Source: Paralvinella palmiformis (lineage: Eukaryota > Annelida > Polychaeta > Terebellida > Alvinellidae). Taken from it: DNA of 64,000 nt. Numbering within the stretch: the first letter of the stretch is position 1; every line of letters starts with the position of its first letter. The DNA lies in NCBI GenBank assembly GCA_025642065.1, contig JAODUP010001203.1:99501-163500 (forward strand). The letters run 5' to 3'. Below, one piece after another: positions 47,801-59,037 of this stretch. The translations under genes were made by a program, and so were the position numbers. The notes under the pieces are model-generated. The model worked only from the letters and a program-made list of their open reading frames with translations, had not been told where the DNA came from and made no database searches.

Positions 47801-49005
47801 CAATGACATTAATGACTGCTGACGACATTTCATTATCTTCATGTCAATGATATGTATGATAATAATAGGGACGCTAACAGAGCTATTAATATATGAAATT
47901 ATGTTATCTCAATTGTTTTATTCTTTCTTCATAATCATGACATCCCCATTATTACCACTTGTTGTATATCATGATATTTTCAACTTCACGAGAGCCTTTA
48001 GATTTAGCGGATTATATGATAAAGAACATTAAATCTTCGTCTAATATGTATAGTATGACTATCACCTTTTATATATCACAGTAATAACATTCGATAGACT
48101 ATGACTAGAGTCATTGCCAAATATTTTCTTTATACTAAATAAGTTCTTTGGAATAGGACATTAGCGAAAGGTCAGGTGGAAATGATTGAAATGATCTAGC
48201 GACACAAATGAAGAAATAGAGAAATATGGTATACACAGAATTAAGGACATGTATATACGCTTAAATATTTCAAATACCGATTAGGCCAATTTGCTAGAGT
48301 CTATTAGCTGAGGAGAGAACTGCAAACTATCCCAATGAACATTCAGTCACGATCTTTATAATATCAATATACCTATAATAAGAGTAAACGTAGAAACCTT
48401 TAGCAATCTTTAGAAACCTTCGGCAATTTAATTATGATTGATATGCCTTCCAAAATGCCTTGAAGTGTAAGGTTTTCACATATAATATGTATATCACCTA
48501 AATCTGACGCCCTGGTATAGCGCGTTGGCAAAACTCATCGCCATCAAATCAATGCCTAAGTAATATTAATTTTTAATATAGATTATATTTGATACATAAA
48601 TAATTTGCTACGGCAGAAGACAAAGTTGAAGGTAAAGTAGAAGAGTATCTTTAACAAGTGATATCATACGGATATCATATTATTTAACTTTAAGCGATTC
48701 ATATTAATTCATAATATTTATCCCAGAATAATACTTTAGCTACATCAAGGATGAACTGTATCGTTGATCATATTTTCATCCCCCTTTGACAGGTATATTA
48801 ATAGGAGTGCTTCAAGTATGATTTGCAAAATTATTCGAAAATTGAATATTAATATGAATGAACCAAATAATTTACTTATTTATTGTCTTACTTGCCTTTT
48901 TCTCATTTATATAAATTAATAATCGTGTTATTGCATATTTGCAAGATTCCCAAGTAAATCAAAAACTATTAAATTAAAATAAAATATTTAGATAAAACTA
49001 ATAAT
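47801..49005. other. AT-rich noncoding stretch
   Basis: Nothing I can support beyond short chance frames. Confidence 0.5.
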
Positions 49006-49009
49006 AGTA

Positions 49010-49274
49010 TTAGTTGATAAATGTTCAGATCTATTATTATAGTTCATTTCATGTTATCAATTTCATGAACAATGGTCAGATGGAAAGGAAACTTAGGAAG
49101 TATGAACGATTCTGAAAAGATGAGTTTTCAATGGTGACGGAAAGAAACTATGCTATTTGATTACTTAATAAGTTTAGAAAGTTAATTCCAAATAGTAGCA
49201 AAAACAACTGAAAAAGTACGAGTCGCAGAATGAGGTTTAACCTTGGGAACAGACAACAAGTGAAAACCAGATGA
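49010..49274 (-). pseudogene. LINE C-terminal fragment cut by family C
   Basis: The minus strand reads SSGFHLLSVPKVK, then RTFSVVFATIWN and SNSIV.FR, matching the GDRAFS..AP.LWN..P ending of L2-like LINEs. Family C copy 2 begins four bases after the last recognisable LINE base (49274). The missing upstream part of the LINE is not found on the other side of family C (from 49977). Confidence 0.65.
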
Positions 49275-49277
49275 ACG

Positions 49278-49976
49278 GTCATGAAGCGACTACTATTAAA
49301 ACTGATTATCTTAATTACTATTAAAAGACTGACATCTGCGCTGAAGCAGACCGTAATAGCGCGTCATAGCTTCCGTACTGTTTGAACTATGCTATCATTT
49401 TCAAACCTGACCTAATTTATGCTATTCTAACTATTGTAGTTCTTAAATGTTATTTATGACAAGCAGATTAGAGCTAATCTTGAATGTCATAGTACAAACT
49501 GGACATAACTGGACCTAGGAAAGATAATTCTATTCCCACATACAACCAAGGTGAATTTTATATACAAGTAAACTTGTTATATAAAACACACCAACCGCGC
49601 GAACGGTGTCCAATGCCACCCGCTCGAGATGCGATGCAGTGTTTCTGTTCCTGAGTCAGGAGTACTTATAATGCTTTAAGAGCGTAGTGTGCTTGCTACA
49701 GTCATTTAAATGCTGGATAACCAAACCAAACACTTAAACGGCGTGCCTCCAAAGACGCAAATAGTACATGGATTATACAGCTCTAGATCAACTTTTCTTA
49801 GAACGCATGGACCTGGAAACATACAGTCTCCACGCACAGAAAAAGGAACATCTTAACCGCAGCATAATATGCCTTGTGATATTTGCTGGAGGGTCAAATA
49901 CCTCATAAACATACAAATCCAATAAATACTATGACCTACTCGTCACTATTATAACAATTTACATCGGCGCTTTAAG
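49278..49976 (+). repeat. Dispersed repeat family C, copy 2
   Basis: About 699 bp, collinear with 15732-16427 from GTCATGAAGCGAC to ATCGGCGCTTTA. Unlike copy 1, no second tandem unit follows. Differences are mostly single substitutions. Confidence 0.85.
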
Positions 49977-51190
49977 GGGTTATGTCACAAATTAGAAATT
50001 ATACTGAAGCTGGTGAAATTTGACAAATTATTTATTTATTTTTGGTTCTTATATCAAATCAATTAATTTATTTAACCAAGGACTAAATTCCGGACGCCAG
50101 CATAAAACGAATATATATCGTGCCGGTGGCAAATTTAGTCTTTAGACACAAACGAAGTATTTATCACATTGAACTATTGAAGGAAGGGATAAACTGGACA
50201 CTTCAACTTATCGAAAACTCCGCTCCTCATTATGGGGCAGACTGTCTAGGATCATATATAGCTGATGTTAATGATATCCAAAAAGGAAAGAAGTTATTGT
50301 GTATGTTCATTTAGATTAGAAGAAAATCAAAATAAACTTTGTAGTGGCTTCCCATAGTAAATAAGTAGGTATATCGTGTCTTTACGATAAACTAAACCTG
50401 CTTCTGTATATTTCATAATTTATTAGTATAAATAGTTAAAAAGACAATATTCTCGTGTATAAAAAGGTTATACATTAGCAGGTAGTATCACCATCTATAA
50501 AGTAAATATTGTCTGTGATTGGAGAGTTTTTGAAATAGTTCATCCATCGTGTTTTCATTTTGTTGACTTTTCTTGTATTGTTATATCATGCTTATACATC
50601 ACATATACAGACTGTATGCAAAATGTATTTATCTGTAGACACTTTCTAAAACGTCGCTGACTTCCACCAGAACATTACATGACTATGTTAGGTTAATATA
50701 ATGAAAATATTATATATCAAAACTTGTTATATCAAAGACGTAATAGATGGAATGTGTGTAATATTTAAAGTTGTTAAGCGTCTTGATACTCAATACCACT
50801 CACACCGTTGGTATATTAGAAAATATTGTTGATGGCAATATATTGTTATTTTCTTATATTTTGTTAAAGAGTAATTATAAGGCACATTGAATATGACGAC
50901 ATGTTGCTTTTCTTCAATCCCTAAGTGACTTCGAATAATTATCTAAATGCGATTGGATAATACAGTTATATAACTACCCATAATGAAATGTAAAACATCT
51001 GGCTGTAATAATGGATCGGATGTGAACAAGTTCGTGCAGGGATGAAATCCGTATATCTTAGAAGCAATTCATTAGATAATTTGATGACTTTCATCTTCTT
51101 TTTCATTAGTCCCTAATTACAAAGCTCATGCTTAGTAATATACAAATTATTATGTTTGGTCCAGTTTATATTTTCCTGTGATACAATACA
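49977..51190. other. Unannotated stretch
   Basis: A 64-codon + frame at 50120-50314 (including LIENSAPHYGADCLGSYIADV) has fairly balanced composition but no known domain and no second copy. The rest is AT-rich without features. Confidence 0.35.
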
Positions 51191-51196
51191 CAGGCT

Positions 51197-51198
<2 letters not shown>

Positions 51199-51262
<64 letters not shown>
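51199..51262. repeat. (AT)n microsatellite bordering family D
   Basis: About 32 AT units, ending a few bases before family D copy 1. Confidence 0.97.
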
Positions 51263-51264
<2 letters not shown>

Positions 51265-51269
51265 TAGAA

Positions 51270-51690
51270 AATTGACCTGTGAAAACAAGTGATGATTACT
51301 GTGTTTGTCTCTGGACATTTAGGTAATACTGGGAAACGTATATTTAGAATTGATTGGTATTGTAGTAAGACCTATCACTGTAATTGTACATCACCTTCTG
51401 TTTCCTACACCACAATGTTTGAGACACACGTCGCTGAGTTAAAAACGATATATCTGCTTTCAAAATTGAATGACTTTGGTTAAAAGAATAACAGTAAATA
51501 GTCGAAGGAACTTTCGGTTGGGTTTTAATTTCATTATAATACAACTAAATCCTGCTGTTGTGCGTAACATAGCCATCGGTATGTATTAGTTCGATTATAT
51601 AGTATGTGTTTACTGCACATCACAGTCTTAGGCATTTGTTTTATGGAGTCAAGCGTTCGAAATCATTGACGTCAGCATGCGCCCGAAAAT
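51270..51690 (+). repeat. Dispersed repeat family D, copy 1
   Basis: Inverted partner of 55660-56075. Both begin next to (AT)n with 'tgtgaaaacaa.tgatgatt'. Both contain a 62 to 63 codon open frame (here from the ATG at 51292 to TAA at 51483) and run into 'ggttgggttttaatttcatt', 'catcggtatgtattagttcg' and 'gacgtcag'. The frame has no recognised domain. It is described under the findings. Confidence 0.85.
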
Positions 51691-51814
51691 TAACAGTTTA
51701 TGACACAACAATAATTGTAGGTCGAATTAACACTTGATAGTAATGATTGCGTTAGCGATATATACATCGCTTCTTAGAATATTAGCGTTATTAGGTTAGA
51801 AAGGAGATTTATAC

Positions 51815-51820
<6 letters not shown>

Positions 51821-51858
<38 letters not shown>
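51821..51858. repeat. (AT)n microsatellite
   Basis: About 19 AT units. Confidence 0.96.
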
Positions 51859-51861
<3 letters not shown>

Positions 51862-51884
51862 TAATTCATTTATATTGTTTAATA

Positions 51885-52130
51885 ATTGCGTTTTGTTAGG
51901 GTTTTTGCTCTCTTTCTTATTAAAATAGAGACACTTTAGAAATTCATAAGACAGCTAATTGTATACATTTGAAAGGGCAGTAATAATCATGGTAAATGTA
52001 GTCTTTCTACGAACCCTGTATATTGTTTAGTATATTAATCATTACAATTTTGTTTTAAACTTCAGGCTAGGGAATTATTATATTTTCTTAGTCATTGTTC
52101 AGATTGATAATGGTTAGAATAACTATATTT
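51885..52130 (+). repeat. Dispersed repeat family H, copy 2
   Basis: See 22740-23010. 'gtagtctttctacgaaccct' and 'cagattgataatggttagaa' are the clearest shared blocks. A CA/CATA-rich region at 52215-52275 follows. Confidence 0.5.
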
Positions 52131-52825
52131 AATCTGATGCATGCCATGTATGTTACAAGTAAAGGAAACATATTAATTAAATATATGATAAAACACGATG
52201 CATACATTAACCCTGCCCCACACATACACACATACTCATACGCATACATACACACATGTATACACACAGATACATGCGAGTTTGAAATTGATGCGCTTAT
52301 CATTTTGTCCTTGGACTTTGAAAACCAAGCGAAGTCGATAAATATGACCCTGCTAAACAATACGGAAGAACTAAATCAAAACTTTAAATATTAGTAGTAA
52401 AACCAATTATATTGTTCCCCAAATTATTAACAATTGAGTTATCATATAACATTTAAAAGATTATAACCTATACCAACTGAAAGTGTCTTTCAGAACACAA
52501 TATAAGGTACGTTGACCATTAAACCCAACATCACATTGCAACGCGTGGAAGCGCAACACTTGAGATATTATTTAATTGTTTGCATCTTTTTATTATTATC
52601 ATAATACACTATGTTATGTTTAGAATCCATTCGTCTTGTGTGACGAACATGGAGATTAGTACTGTATTGGCAATGTGTGTACTGGATTCTCGGGCATGTA
52701 GGCAAAGATTAGAAGAAACAAAACTGTAACGGTTATGTTACGTTCACCAGCACATCACATGTCACATGTATTTCCGGATAATTCAACAACGACCCAATGT
52801 TTAGACAACAAACCTGAATCTAATA
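52131..52825. other. Unannotated stretch
   Basis: Overlapping 90 to 99 codon frames on opposite strands (52088-52394) include CATA-repeat translation and have no domain. 'acatgcgagtttgaaattga' near 52273 recalls 'acatgtgaatttgaaataaa' near 40843. Confidence 0.35.
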
Positions 52826-53240
52826 GAAGACTATGAAAATAAGTGCAACTTGTTTTAGAGGCATGCTTTCGCACAATTCCGGAGAAGTTTCTAACAACGG
52901 AATTAATTATCTAAAACATAGTATTAGGGAGTTGATTGAACCGATATTTTCTGTGATGTTACATATTCTAAGTCATCTGCACCTGATGTTGCTTACGTGT
53001 GATGTTTATTTTCCTGATATATAGCCTATCAATGGGTAAGAAAGAGTAGCACAGCAATAAATATGGTCGACAAATGTCAGATTTGTTTAGATGGTGTTCG
53101 TAAACCTAGTAAGATATATTATAGGACAGTTTCCGTGTCTAATATTTTTAGAATCGATTATATATCGACCATGAAGACAAACACTTTGGTATGTCTTTCT
53201 GATGAAATAAATTACTCAGCCAAATTTTAGCTACTTACTA
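52826..53240 (+). repeat. Dispersed repeat family E, copy 2
   Basis: Inverted relative to 46990-47375; landmarks given there. It has an extra 25-bp or so segment around 53090-53115 relative to copy 1. Confidence 0.7.
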
Positions 53241-53564
53241 AAAGCTTGATATTGATAAAATGAAAACAAATATTGCTAAACACCTTTGTTTGTGTAACAT
53301 TTGTAAGCAGATTCACTATGATGTGTAATATTTACCTGGATCTAGCTGTTATACCCTGATTTCCTGTTTTATGGGGTATATCGAATAAGATATAATTAAA
53401 CCTTTCACTGATGACTTTCAAAAGATGCTGAATTGTATAATACGCCAATATACTTACTCAATAATATATTTGTATATCTCGATCTTTTTACCAAAATATC
53501 CCATTTTTCATTGATACTAAAGATTTATCATCTAACACCTCGTAGTTCGAAGAAATACAATAAC

Positions 53565-53568
<4 letters not shown>

Positions 53569-53636
<68 letters not shown>
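53569..53636. repeat. (AT)n microsatellite
   Basis: About 33 AT units. Confidence 0.97.
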
Positions 53637-53642
<6 letters not shown>

Positions 53643-53708
53643 GTGATTCTGAAAATATGCTCACGGAATTTATCCTATTATATTTTCTCATTCTTGCTGC
53701 TTTAATTA

Positions 53709-54060
53709 TTACATATCCTTGACATTTCCCGGCCGTATTAATAGTTGCTCTACCCTGGGTTTCCAGTGATAAGCCATATATCTGAAAGGTTGTAATAATC
53801 GAGCACCAGAAGGATGTATTATCAAAGCAAATGTTGGTTGCGTGGCTAGCGTAAGATCATTGATGCATTCGTTAAAAAGGTCACTAGCACTATCAGAGTG
53901 TAATACACCAAGGGAGTCCACATCAAGATAATTGATGCATTCGTTAAAAAGGTCACCAGCACTATCCGAGTGTAATACACCAAGGGAGTCCACATCACAT
54001 CAATACCAATATTTAATCCTCCTTGTCTAGGCGGGGTATGCTGCTTCTCAGGTGCACTAA
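53709..54060 (-). repeat. GC-richer unit with a 72-bp tandem duplication
   Basis: Two 72-bp units (53855-53926 and 53927-53998) start GATCATTGATGCATTCG and GATAATTGATGCATTCG. Because 72 is divisible by three, the 94-codon minus frame shows a 24-residue repeat (LHSDSAGDLFNECIN and LHSDSASDLFNECIN). The right end, 'ctaaaacgttaaagaagaaa' followed by 'tgaaatgaa', resembles a retroposon tail, so a SINE or other retroposed unit is possible. Confidence 0.55.
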
Positions 54061-54115
54061 AACGTTAAAGAAGAAATGAAATGAATTGGTAAACATGATA
54101 CTACCCATAGGAAAA

Positions 54116-54118
<3 letters not shown>

Positions 54119-54174
<56 letters not shown>
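54119..54174. repeat. (AT)n microsatellite
   Basis: About 28 AT units. Confidence 0.97.
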
Positions 54175-54178
<4 letters not shown>

Positions 54179-54239
54179 TTCTGGCACTAAACTCTATGTG
54201 TATGCCACATTGATGAACAAGCAGCTCATATACTAAGTG

Positions 54240-54700
54240 TTTGTGATGCTTTAGAAAATGAATGGCCAATAATTTAGGCAACGATTGCTAATAAAAGTAC
54301 GAATTTACCTATTTAAGGCACAATTCAAACACATTCTAGCAATATCGCCTCGGTATCAACATAATGAGAGGAGCCAATATGAATATGAGATAATACCAAT
54401 GGGGCAATATCCCAACTGAGTGCAAAACCAAAGATTAGTGGTTTCGTTGACCATTAGTGTGTGCTAAAGGGCACTAGACATGGTCCCCAATTGTTCGCCT
54501 CCTGGCGACAGTGATATCATCTTTAAGCCTCGGTTTTGTTTGATTAGACAGGATAAAGACAAAGCTATTCATATTTTGAGTTATAGTAGTTGAGCTGTTT
54601 CAGCATCACCGTAAAAATTAAGGATTATGCTAATGGTTCACCTGGTTCATTAGTATTATTTGACATGATCATATTCAAGGGTTTACAATCTTAGGTTATA
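54240..54700 (+). repeat. Dispersed repeat family F, copy 2
   Basis: Collinear with 23560-24030: 'caacgattgctaataaaa', 'atatgagataataccaatgg', 'aagggcactagacatggtcc', 'ttttgtttgattagacagg', 'tagtattatttgacatgatc'. Confidence 0.65.
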
Positions 54701-54822
54701 TTTGTGGTGATAATTGGTTGTCTACTATTCTCCATGGAATACATTCCTATCTAAGAGTAGTTTAGAATGTCGTTAACCTAGATATATATGTCATAAACAA
54801 GCATTTTCCTGAAATTTACAAA

Positions 54823-54945
54823 TGTGTGTGTATGTGTGTTTTGTGTATATGTGTGTGTGTGTATGTGCGTGTGTGTGTATGTATGTATGTGTATATATTT
54901 GTGTGTGTCTGCGTGTGTATGTGTGTGCGTTTGTGTGAGTCATGT
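54823..54945. repeat. GT-rich microsatellite
   Basis: Degraded GT/GTAT array. The two overlapping + frames are Cys-Val translations. Confidence 0.96.
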
Positions 54946-54999
54946 GTATATAACAACGCTTATACGCGTGTGTGTTATTATTCTTTTATCTTATACGTT

Positions 55000-55655
55000 T
55001 CACATTTGTGAGATAATATGATATACATATATAATGTTTAATTCCCCAACAAATATAAAACAATAGCAGCACTAACCTTTTATTACTGTCCTATTACTAG
55101 ACGAAACAAACAACAATATTAATTAATGTTCACAAAATGTTTACGTAGCAAATACCATTCCACACTTGTTTATATCATTTTCTGATATTATTCCTAAATA
55201 GTTACCAAGGATTACCTGCGTTAGCTTATTTATTTTTTATAACTTTATATATTAGGTTTATGTGGCCATCTCAATATGTTTTTTTTCTCTGTTGATTATA
55301 TTTTGAGGCCCATATTATAGTATGTTGTTTCATCTATTAGTGACCTTAATTTAGTTTTTTAACGATACTTATTTCCATTCCCTCGATCTAAATATTTGCA
55401 AAATAAGACCATATTTGATATCAGCCTATTACAACAACCTACAACATTACATGTATGAAAACATTAACTAATTATTATTAAGCACTGAATGCGCGACATC
55501 AGAAAGAAGATCAGAGTAAGGCTAATTGTTGATAAGTTCATTATTATGGAATACTAATACTGCTCTAAATGAAAAGAACAATATTAGCTGGAAGTAATGT
55601 GAATATATAACTAACGTAAATCCATTCATAATTTAAGATTGCGGGATAATGGCAG
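55000..55655. other. AT-rich noncoding stretch
   Basis: Nothing I can support. Confidence 0.5.
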
Positions 55656-55659
55656 AAAT

Positions 55660-56075
55660 TAGTTTCGGATGTATGACGTCAGTGATATCGTACGCTTGAC
55701 TTCATAAAGCAAATGTCTAAGACGTGATGAGCGGTAAACACATAATATACAATCGAACCAATACATACCGATGGCAATGCTACACACAATAGAAGGATTT
55801 ATTTGTTTTATACTGAAACTAAAACCCAACCGAAGGTTCCTTCCACTATTTGCTGTTGTTCTTTTAACCAAAGTCATTCAATTTCGAAAACAGATATTTC
55901 ATCTTTAACTCAGCGACGTGTGTCACAAACATGTTGGTGTAGGAAACTGAAGGTGATGTAAAATTACATTGATAGGTCTTACTAGAATACCAATCTATTC
56001 TAAATATACGTTTTCCAGTATTACCTAAATGTCCAGATACAAGCAAAGTAATCATCAGTTGTTTTCACAGTTAGT
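55660..56075 (-). repeat. Dispersed repeat family D, copy 2
   Basis: Inverted partner of 51270-51690. The 63-codon frame (56055 ATG to 55864) starts and stops at the same sites as in copy 1 and differs by about 11 amino-acid changes and about 6 silent changes. The copy abuts (AT)n at 56083-56157, mirroring copy 1. The two copies form a pair of inverted repeats about 4 kb apart. Confidence 0.85.
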
Positions 56076-56080
56076 AATTC

Positions 56081-56082
<2 letters not shown>

Positions 56083-56157
<75 letters not shown>
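56083..56157. repeat. (AT)n microsatellite bordering family D copy 2
   Basis: About 37 AT units. Confidence 0.97.
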
Positions 56158-56159
<2 letters not shown>

Positions 56160-56161
<2 letters not shown>

Positions 56162-57095
56162 CTACTCAAATTGTAAATAAATATATTTATTATTTTCCCT
56201 TTTCCACATCAGAGGAAGATGCTAGATTATCCAAGATAAAGTTAGGTTAATGAGAGCCTGAACCTATTATCATTTAGCATGAGTATATACATGTACACCA
56301 TCAAAAATAAAGGAACATCCATTAAGTATTTCATCATGACTCATGATATTCAAGGATCAGAAAAGGTTAAAAATATTACCATGCAAAGCAGAACCTGGGA
56401 ATGTTAGCGGGATTTTTAATTGTTTTGATCTACAAACTCGCTAATCACTTGTATAATCACATATACAAACTGATAGAAATGTCGACGTCGAAGTCATGCA
56501 GAAAAGCAGTTCTGATTATTGAACTGCAGATACGGCTTGTCACCGTATTTAGCCTAATCGCACAAAGCTGAGTTATGATGATCATAAAAGTGTCGTCAAT
56601 ATACCATAATGGGGTTGTGTATTTACAGGAGTCAAACAATTGGCGACATTGTCTCGTGCCCTTAACTACTAATAAACAGCTAAAACGACCAATATTAATC
56701 GATCTCACACTGAAATGTGATGGAGGCCCATATATCTATTGGTCCTGGTTATTATTCTGATATCCAGTTGCTGTTTATAAGATCCGTTCGAGTTGTGTCA
56801 CAATCAGGGACACTAGAATTATTAACGGAGTTCGTGTGCCGAATTGTTGTCCTCTATATTAATTTTAGTATATAATTATACTTCATGTTCTGTAACTAAA
56901 ATAGAGTTCAAAAGCAAACACTGAAATATCAATACAAAATTTGCTTTCTGTGTGCAGATGCCTGGCACTATTTAATATAGATGTTAAACAGCATGACACA
57001 TTCGCTAAAATAATGTATAGCTAAAGAAAGTGGAAAATGTATAGTAGGGGAAACAAAACCTTGCCGTTACAATCAAACTATGCTAGCCAAATTTG
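56160..57095. other. Unannotated stretch
   Basis: Opposing frames of 83 (minus, 56457-56708) and 61 codons (plus, 56575-56760) overlap. Neither has a recognisable domain. Confidence 0.4.
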
Positions 57096-57099
57096 TTTG

Positions 57100-57720
57100 T
57101 CGGAATATCGGATAAATTGCCAGTTTCGAGTAAATCATAGTACTTATTCAGGTTTGAGACGATATTTAGTTCTAGCCCAGTAATAATCCATTGTGCAGTA
57201 TTGCTGTGTTTGTCTTACATTAGCTAAATCACTTCACGGATTCCAAATGGAGTTGGTGTACATTGTCTCACGTGGTCAACAAACTGTACTGTTGGTTAAC
57301 AAGCTGAAGGGCTATAAAAAGCATAACGCTTCACTCAGGTTAAAGAAGAACTTCGTCGCCAGACTAGTCGAACGTGTTTCGATACGGTTCATATAAGTAG
57401 GATTTATTTAGTTATTCGAAACCAAAATAAAGCTGAGGTCAGCATCTGAGATGTCGAAACGTTTTATATAGTTTTCTTTTGGACCACAGACAATTACTGT
57501 TGAATATAAACTGAGGTGTCAAAATTGTTATGATATGTATGTAGCAAGTCACCATTGAACCACACGCACGTGTTGTTTACTGCGAGCTATGGTATCAAAT
57601 GGCATGTTTTACGTGCTTCGTCTTTTCTATGAAGCCTGCATGTAGCCGCTTTCCCGTGGGCGTGACATATTTGTCGCGTACGGAAAGCGAATTAGCTGGT
57701 TCCCACAGGCTGATAAGTAG
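57100..57720 (-). repeat. Dispersed repeat family A, copy 5
   Basis: The reverse complement follows copies 3 and 4. It runs 'acgggaaagcggctacatgc', 'catttgataccata', 'acctcagtttatattcaac', 'cgacatctcagatgctgacc', 'gctttattttggtttcgaa' and the 3' block 'gcaatactgcacaatggatt' with 'actgggctagaac'. This copy keeps the full order of blocks. Confidence 0.72.
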
Positions 57721-57902
57721 ACCAGACACATGCATAGGTATACGCATATATGTGTCGATATGTAAAGGTATGGAACAATTTATATTTATACTGATGTCTG
57801 CATATATTTATATTTATGTAGGTAGGTCTCAAAGGATGTTTAGATATGTTGATGCTCTGTGTTTGCTGCCTCTTAATATGTATTCTGAAACACACGCACA
57901 CA

Positions 57903-57905
<3 letters not shown>

Positions 57906-57942
<37 letters not shown>
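57906..57942. repeat. (AT)n microsatellite
   Basis: Flanked by CACGCACACACGCA on the left and by CACGCACGCACAC on the right. Confidence 0.96.
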
Positions 57943-57943
<1 letters not shown>

Positions 57944-57950
57944 CACGCAC

Positions 57951-58006
57951 GCACACTCCGGCCCATTTAGCCTACCATGACCGTAAATAACGAATCATCA
58001 TCATCA
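57951..58006 (+). repeat. SINE 3'-tail module, copy 4 (opposite orientation), ending in (CAT)n(CA)n
   Basis: 'ccggcccatttagcctacca' then 'tgaccgtaaataacgaatca' and TCATCATC, with (CA)n to 58025. It is the reverse complement of the module at 60121. Confidence 0.6.
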
Positions 58007-58025
58007 CACACACACACACACACAC

Positions 58026-58089
58026 ATTATCGTTTGAGACAACGAAACATTTGTGAATTCACAAATGATTCGTTGTCTCAAACGATAAT
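58026..58089. repeat. 64-bp near-perfect palindrome
   Basis: The sequence is symmetric about GAATTC (58055-58060). 31 of 32 base pairs match; the only mismatch is A58047 against A58068. There is no spacer, so it can form a cruciform. It starts immediately after (CA)n. Confidence 0.95.
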
Positions 58090-58124
58090 TCCTAACGTCC
58101 TTGCTATCTAGACCACAGTGACGT

Positions 58125-58204
58125 CAAAGTCAATGGAGTTACACCAAGGTCAACGGAAACACATCAAGGTCGAAGGAGTTACATCAACGTCTAGAGATTC
58201 ACGA
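58125..58204 (+). repeat. Minisatellite, four units of exactly 20 bp
   Basis: Units start at 58125, 58145, 58165 and 58185 and follow CAAGGTCAANGGAGTTACAT with variation. Unit 4 is the most diverged. The 69-codon + frame at 58118-58327 is partly this repeat. Confidence 0.85.
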
Positions 58205-58365
58205 AATGTACTCCAGCTACCATCATGCGACGATAATATAACCCCAGGGGATATATTCCAAACAAGAAAACTCCTAGAAGATTTGAGTACAAATCCCACA
58301 AATGATCAGCAAGTCCTAAACGCCTAGCAATTCCACATCACATCAAATATTGATTCCATCAAGCT

Positions 58366-58765
58366 CTGTTATGGTTGTTGCCCATGAACACTGACTAAGA
58401 TTGTTAATACAGCTATGTTTGCATAAGCAGTAAATACTAGAAACCCAATATGTACACAAAATCACCCCATACTGGTTACACTCAATTTCATTGGTTAGAA
58501 CATTCCCAAACGTAACAGCTTTCCGTACTTAGAACATGACATCACACATACTACCTCTCATTGGTTAGAGTACGGAAAGTCACACTCCTAGGTTGTTTTA
58601 AAACGCTTCAGCGCATGATGTCGTTTCATCATTCTTCAATGCACAAGTGTGAACATATCAAATTTCATCACCCTGGTTAGGTGTCAATGCTTACTTTCCA
58701 CCTGTTCACATATCAACATGTTAAATTACGAAATAAAAGACATGTAAGATATGTGACAATCGTAT
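58366..58765 (+). promoter_or_regulatory. LTR-like or promoter-like stretch
   Basis: It begins TGTTATGG and ends near a GAAATAAAAGACATG polyadenylation-like site followed by TGTGACA. Inside are two copies of CATTGGTTAGA (inverted CCAAT boxes), near 58490 and 58560. 'tttccgtact' follows the first and its reverse complement 'agtacggaaa' follows the second. Its GC content is higher than its surroundings. This could be an old solo LTR. No matching target duplication and no second copy were found. Confidence 0.3.
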
Positions 58766-58899
58766 TTTATTTTAAACAAATCGATTTATATTGACTTAGT
58801 GCTAATGTGATCGAAAAATTACTTCGTATTAAGAAAATTGTTGTTGTAAATAAATTGTTATATCCCAGTATTTTTTACTTGGTGTGTGCATTTATATGT

Positions 58900-58975
58900 A
58901 CAGTCAAACCTATTCTTAACGCCACCTGTCTCGAAGCGTCACCTGCTATTAAAGGCCACCTTTCCAAAGTTCCGA
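58900..58975 (+). repeat. Short degenerate minisatellite of CCACCT units
   Basis: After ACAGTCAAACCTATTCTTAA come units of about 16 to 17 bp built around GCCACCTGTCTC, GTCACCTGCTAT and GCCACCTTTCC. Similar arrays are a known dispersed feature in invertebrate genomes, as far as I recall. Confidence 0.55.
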
Positions 58976-59024
58976 TGCAAGTATAATTCAAACTGACCTG
59001 TCTAGAGAGAGACATCTATATAGC

Positions 59025-59037
59025 TATATATATATAG

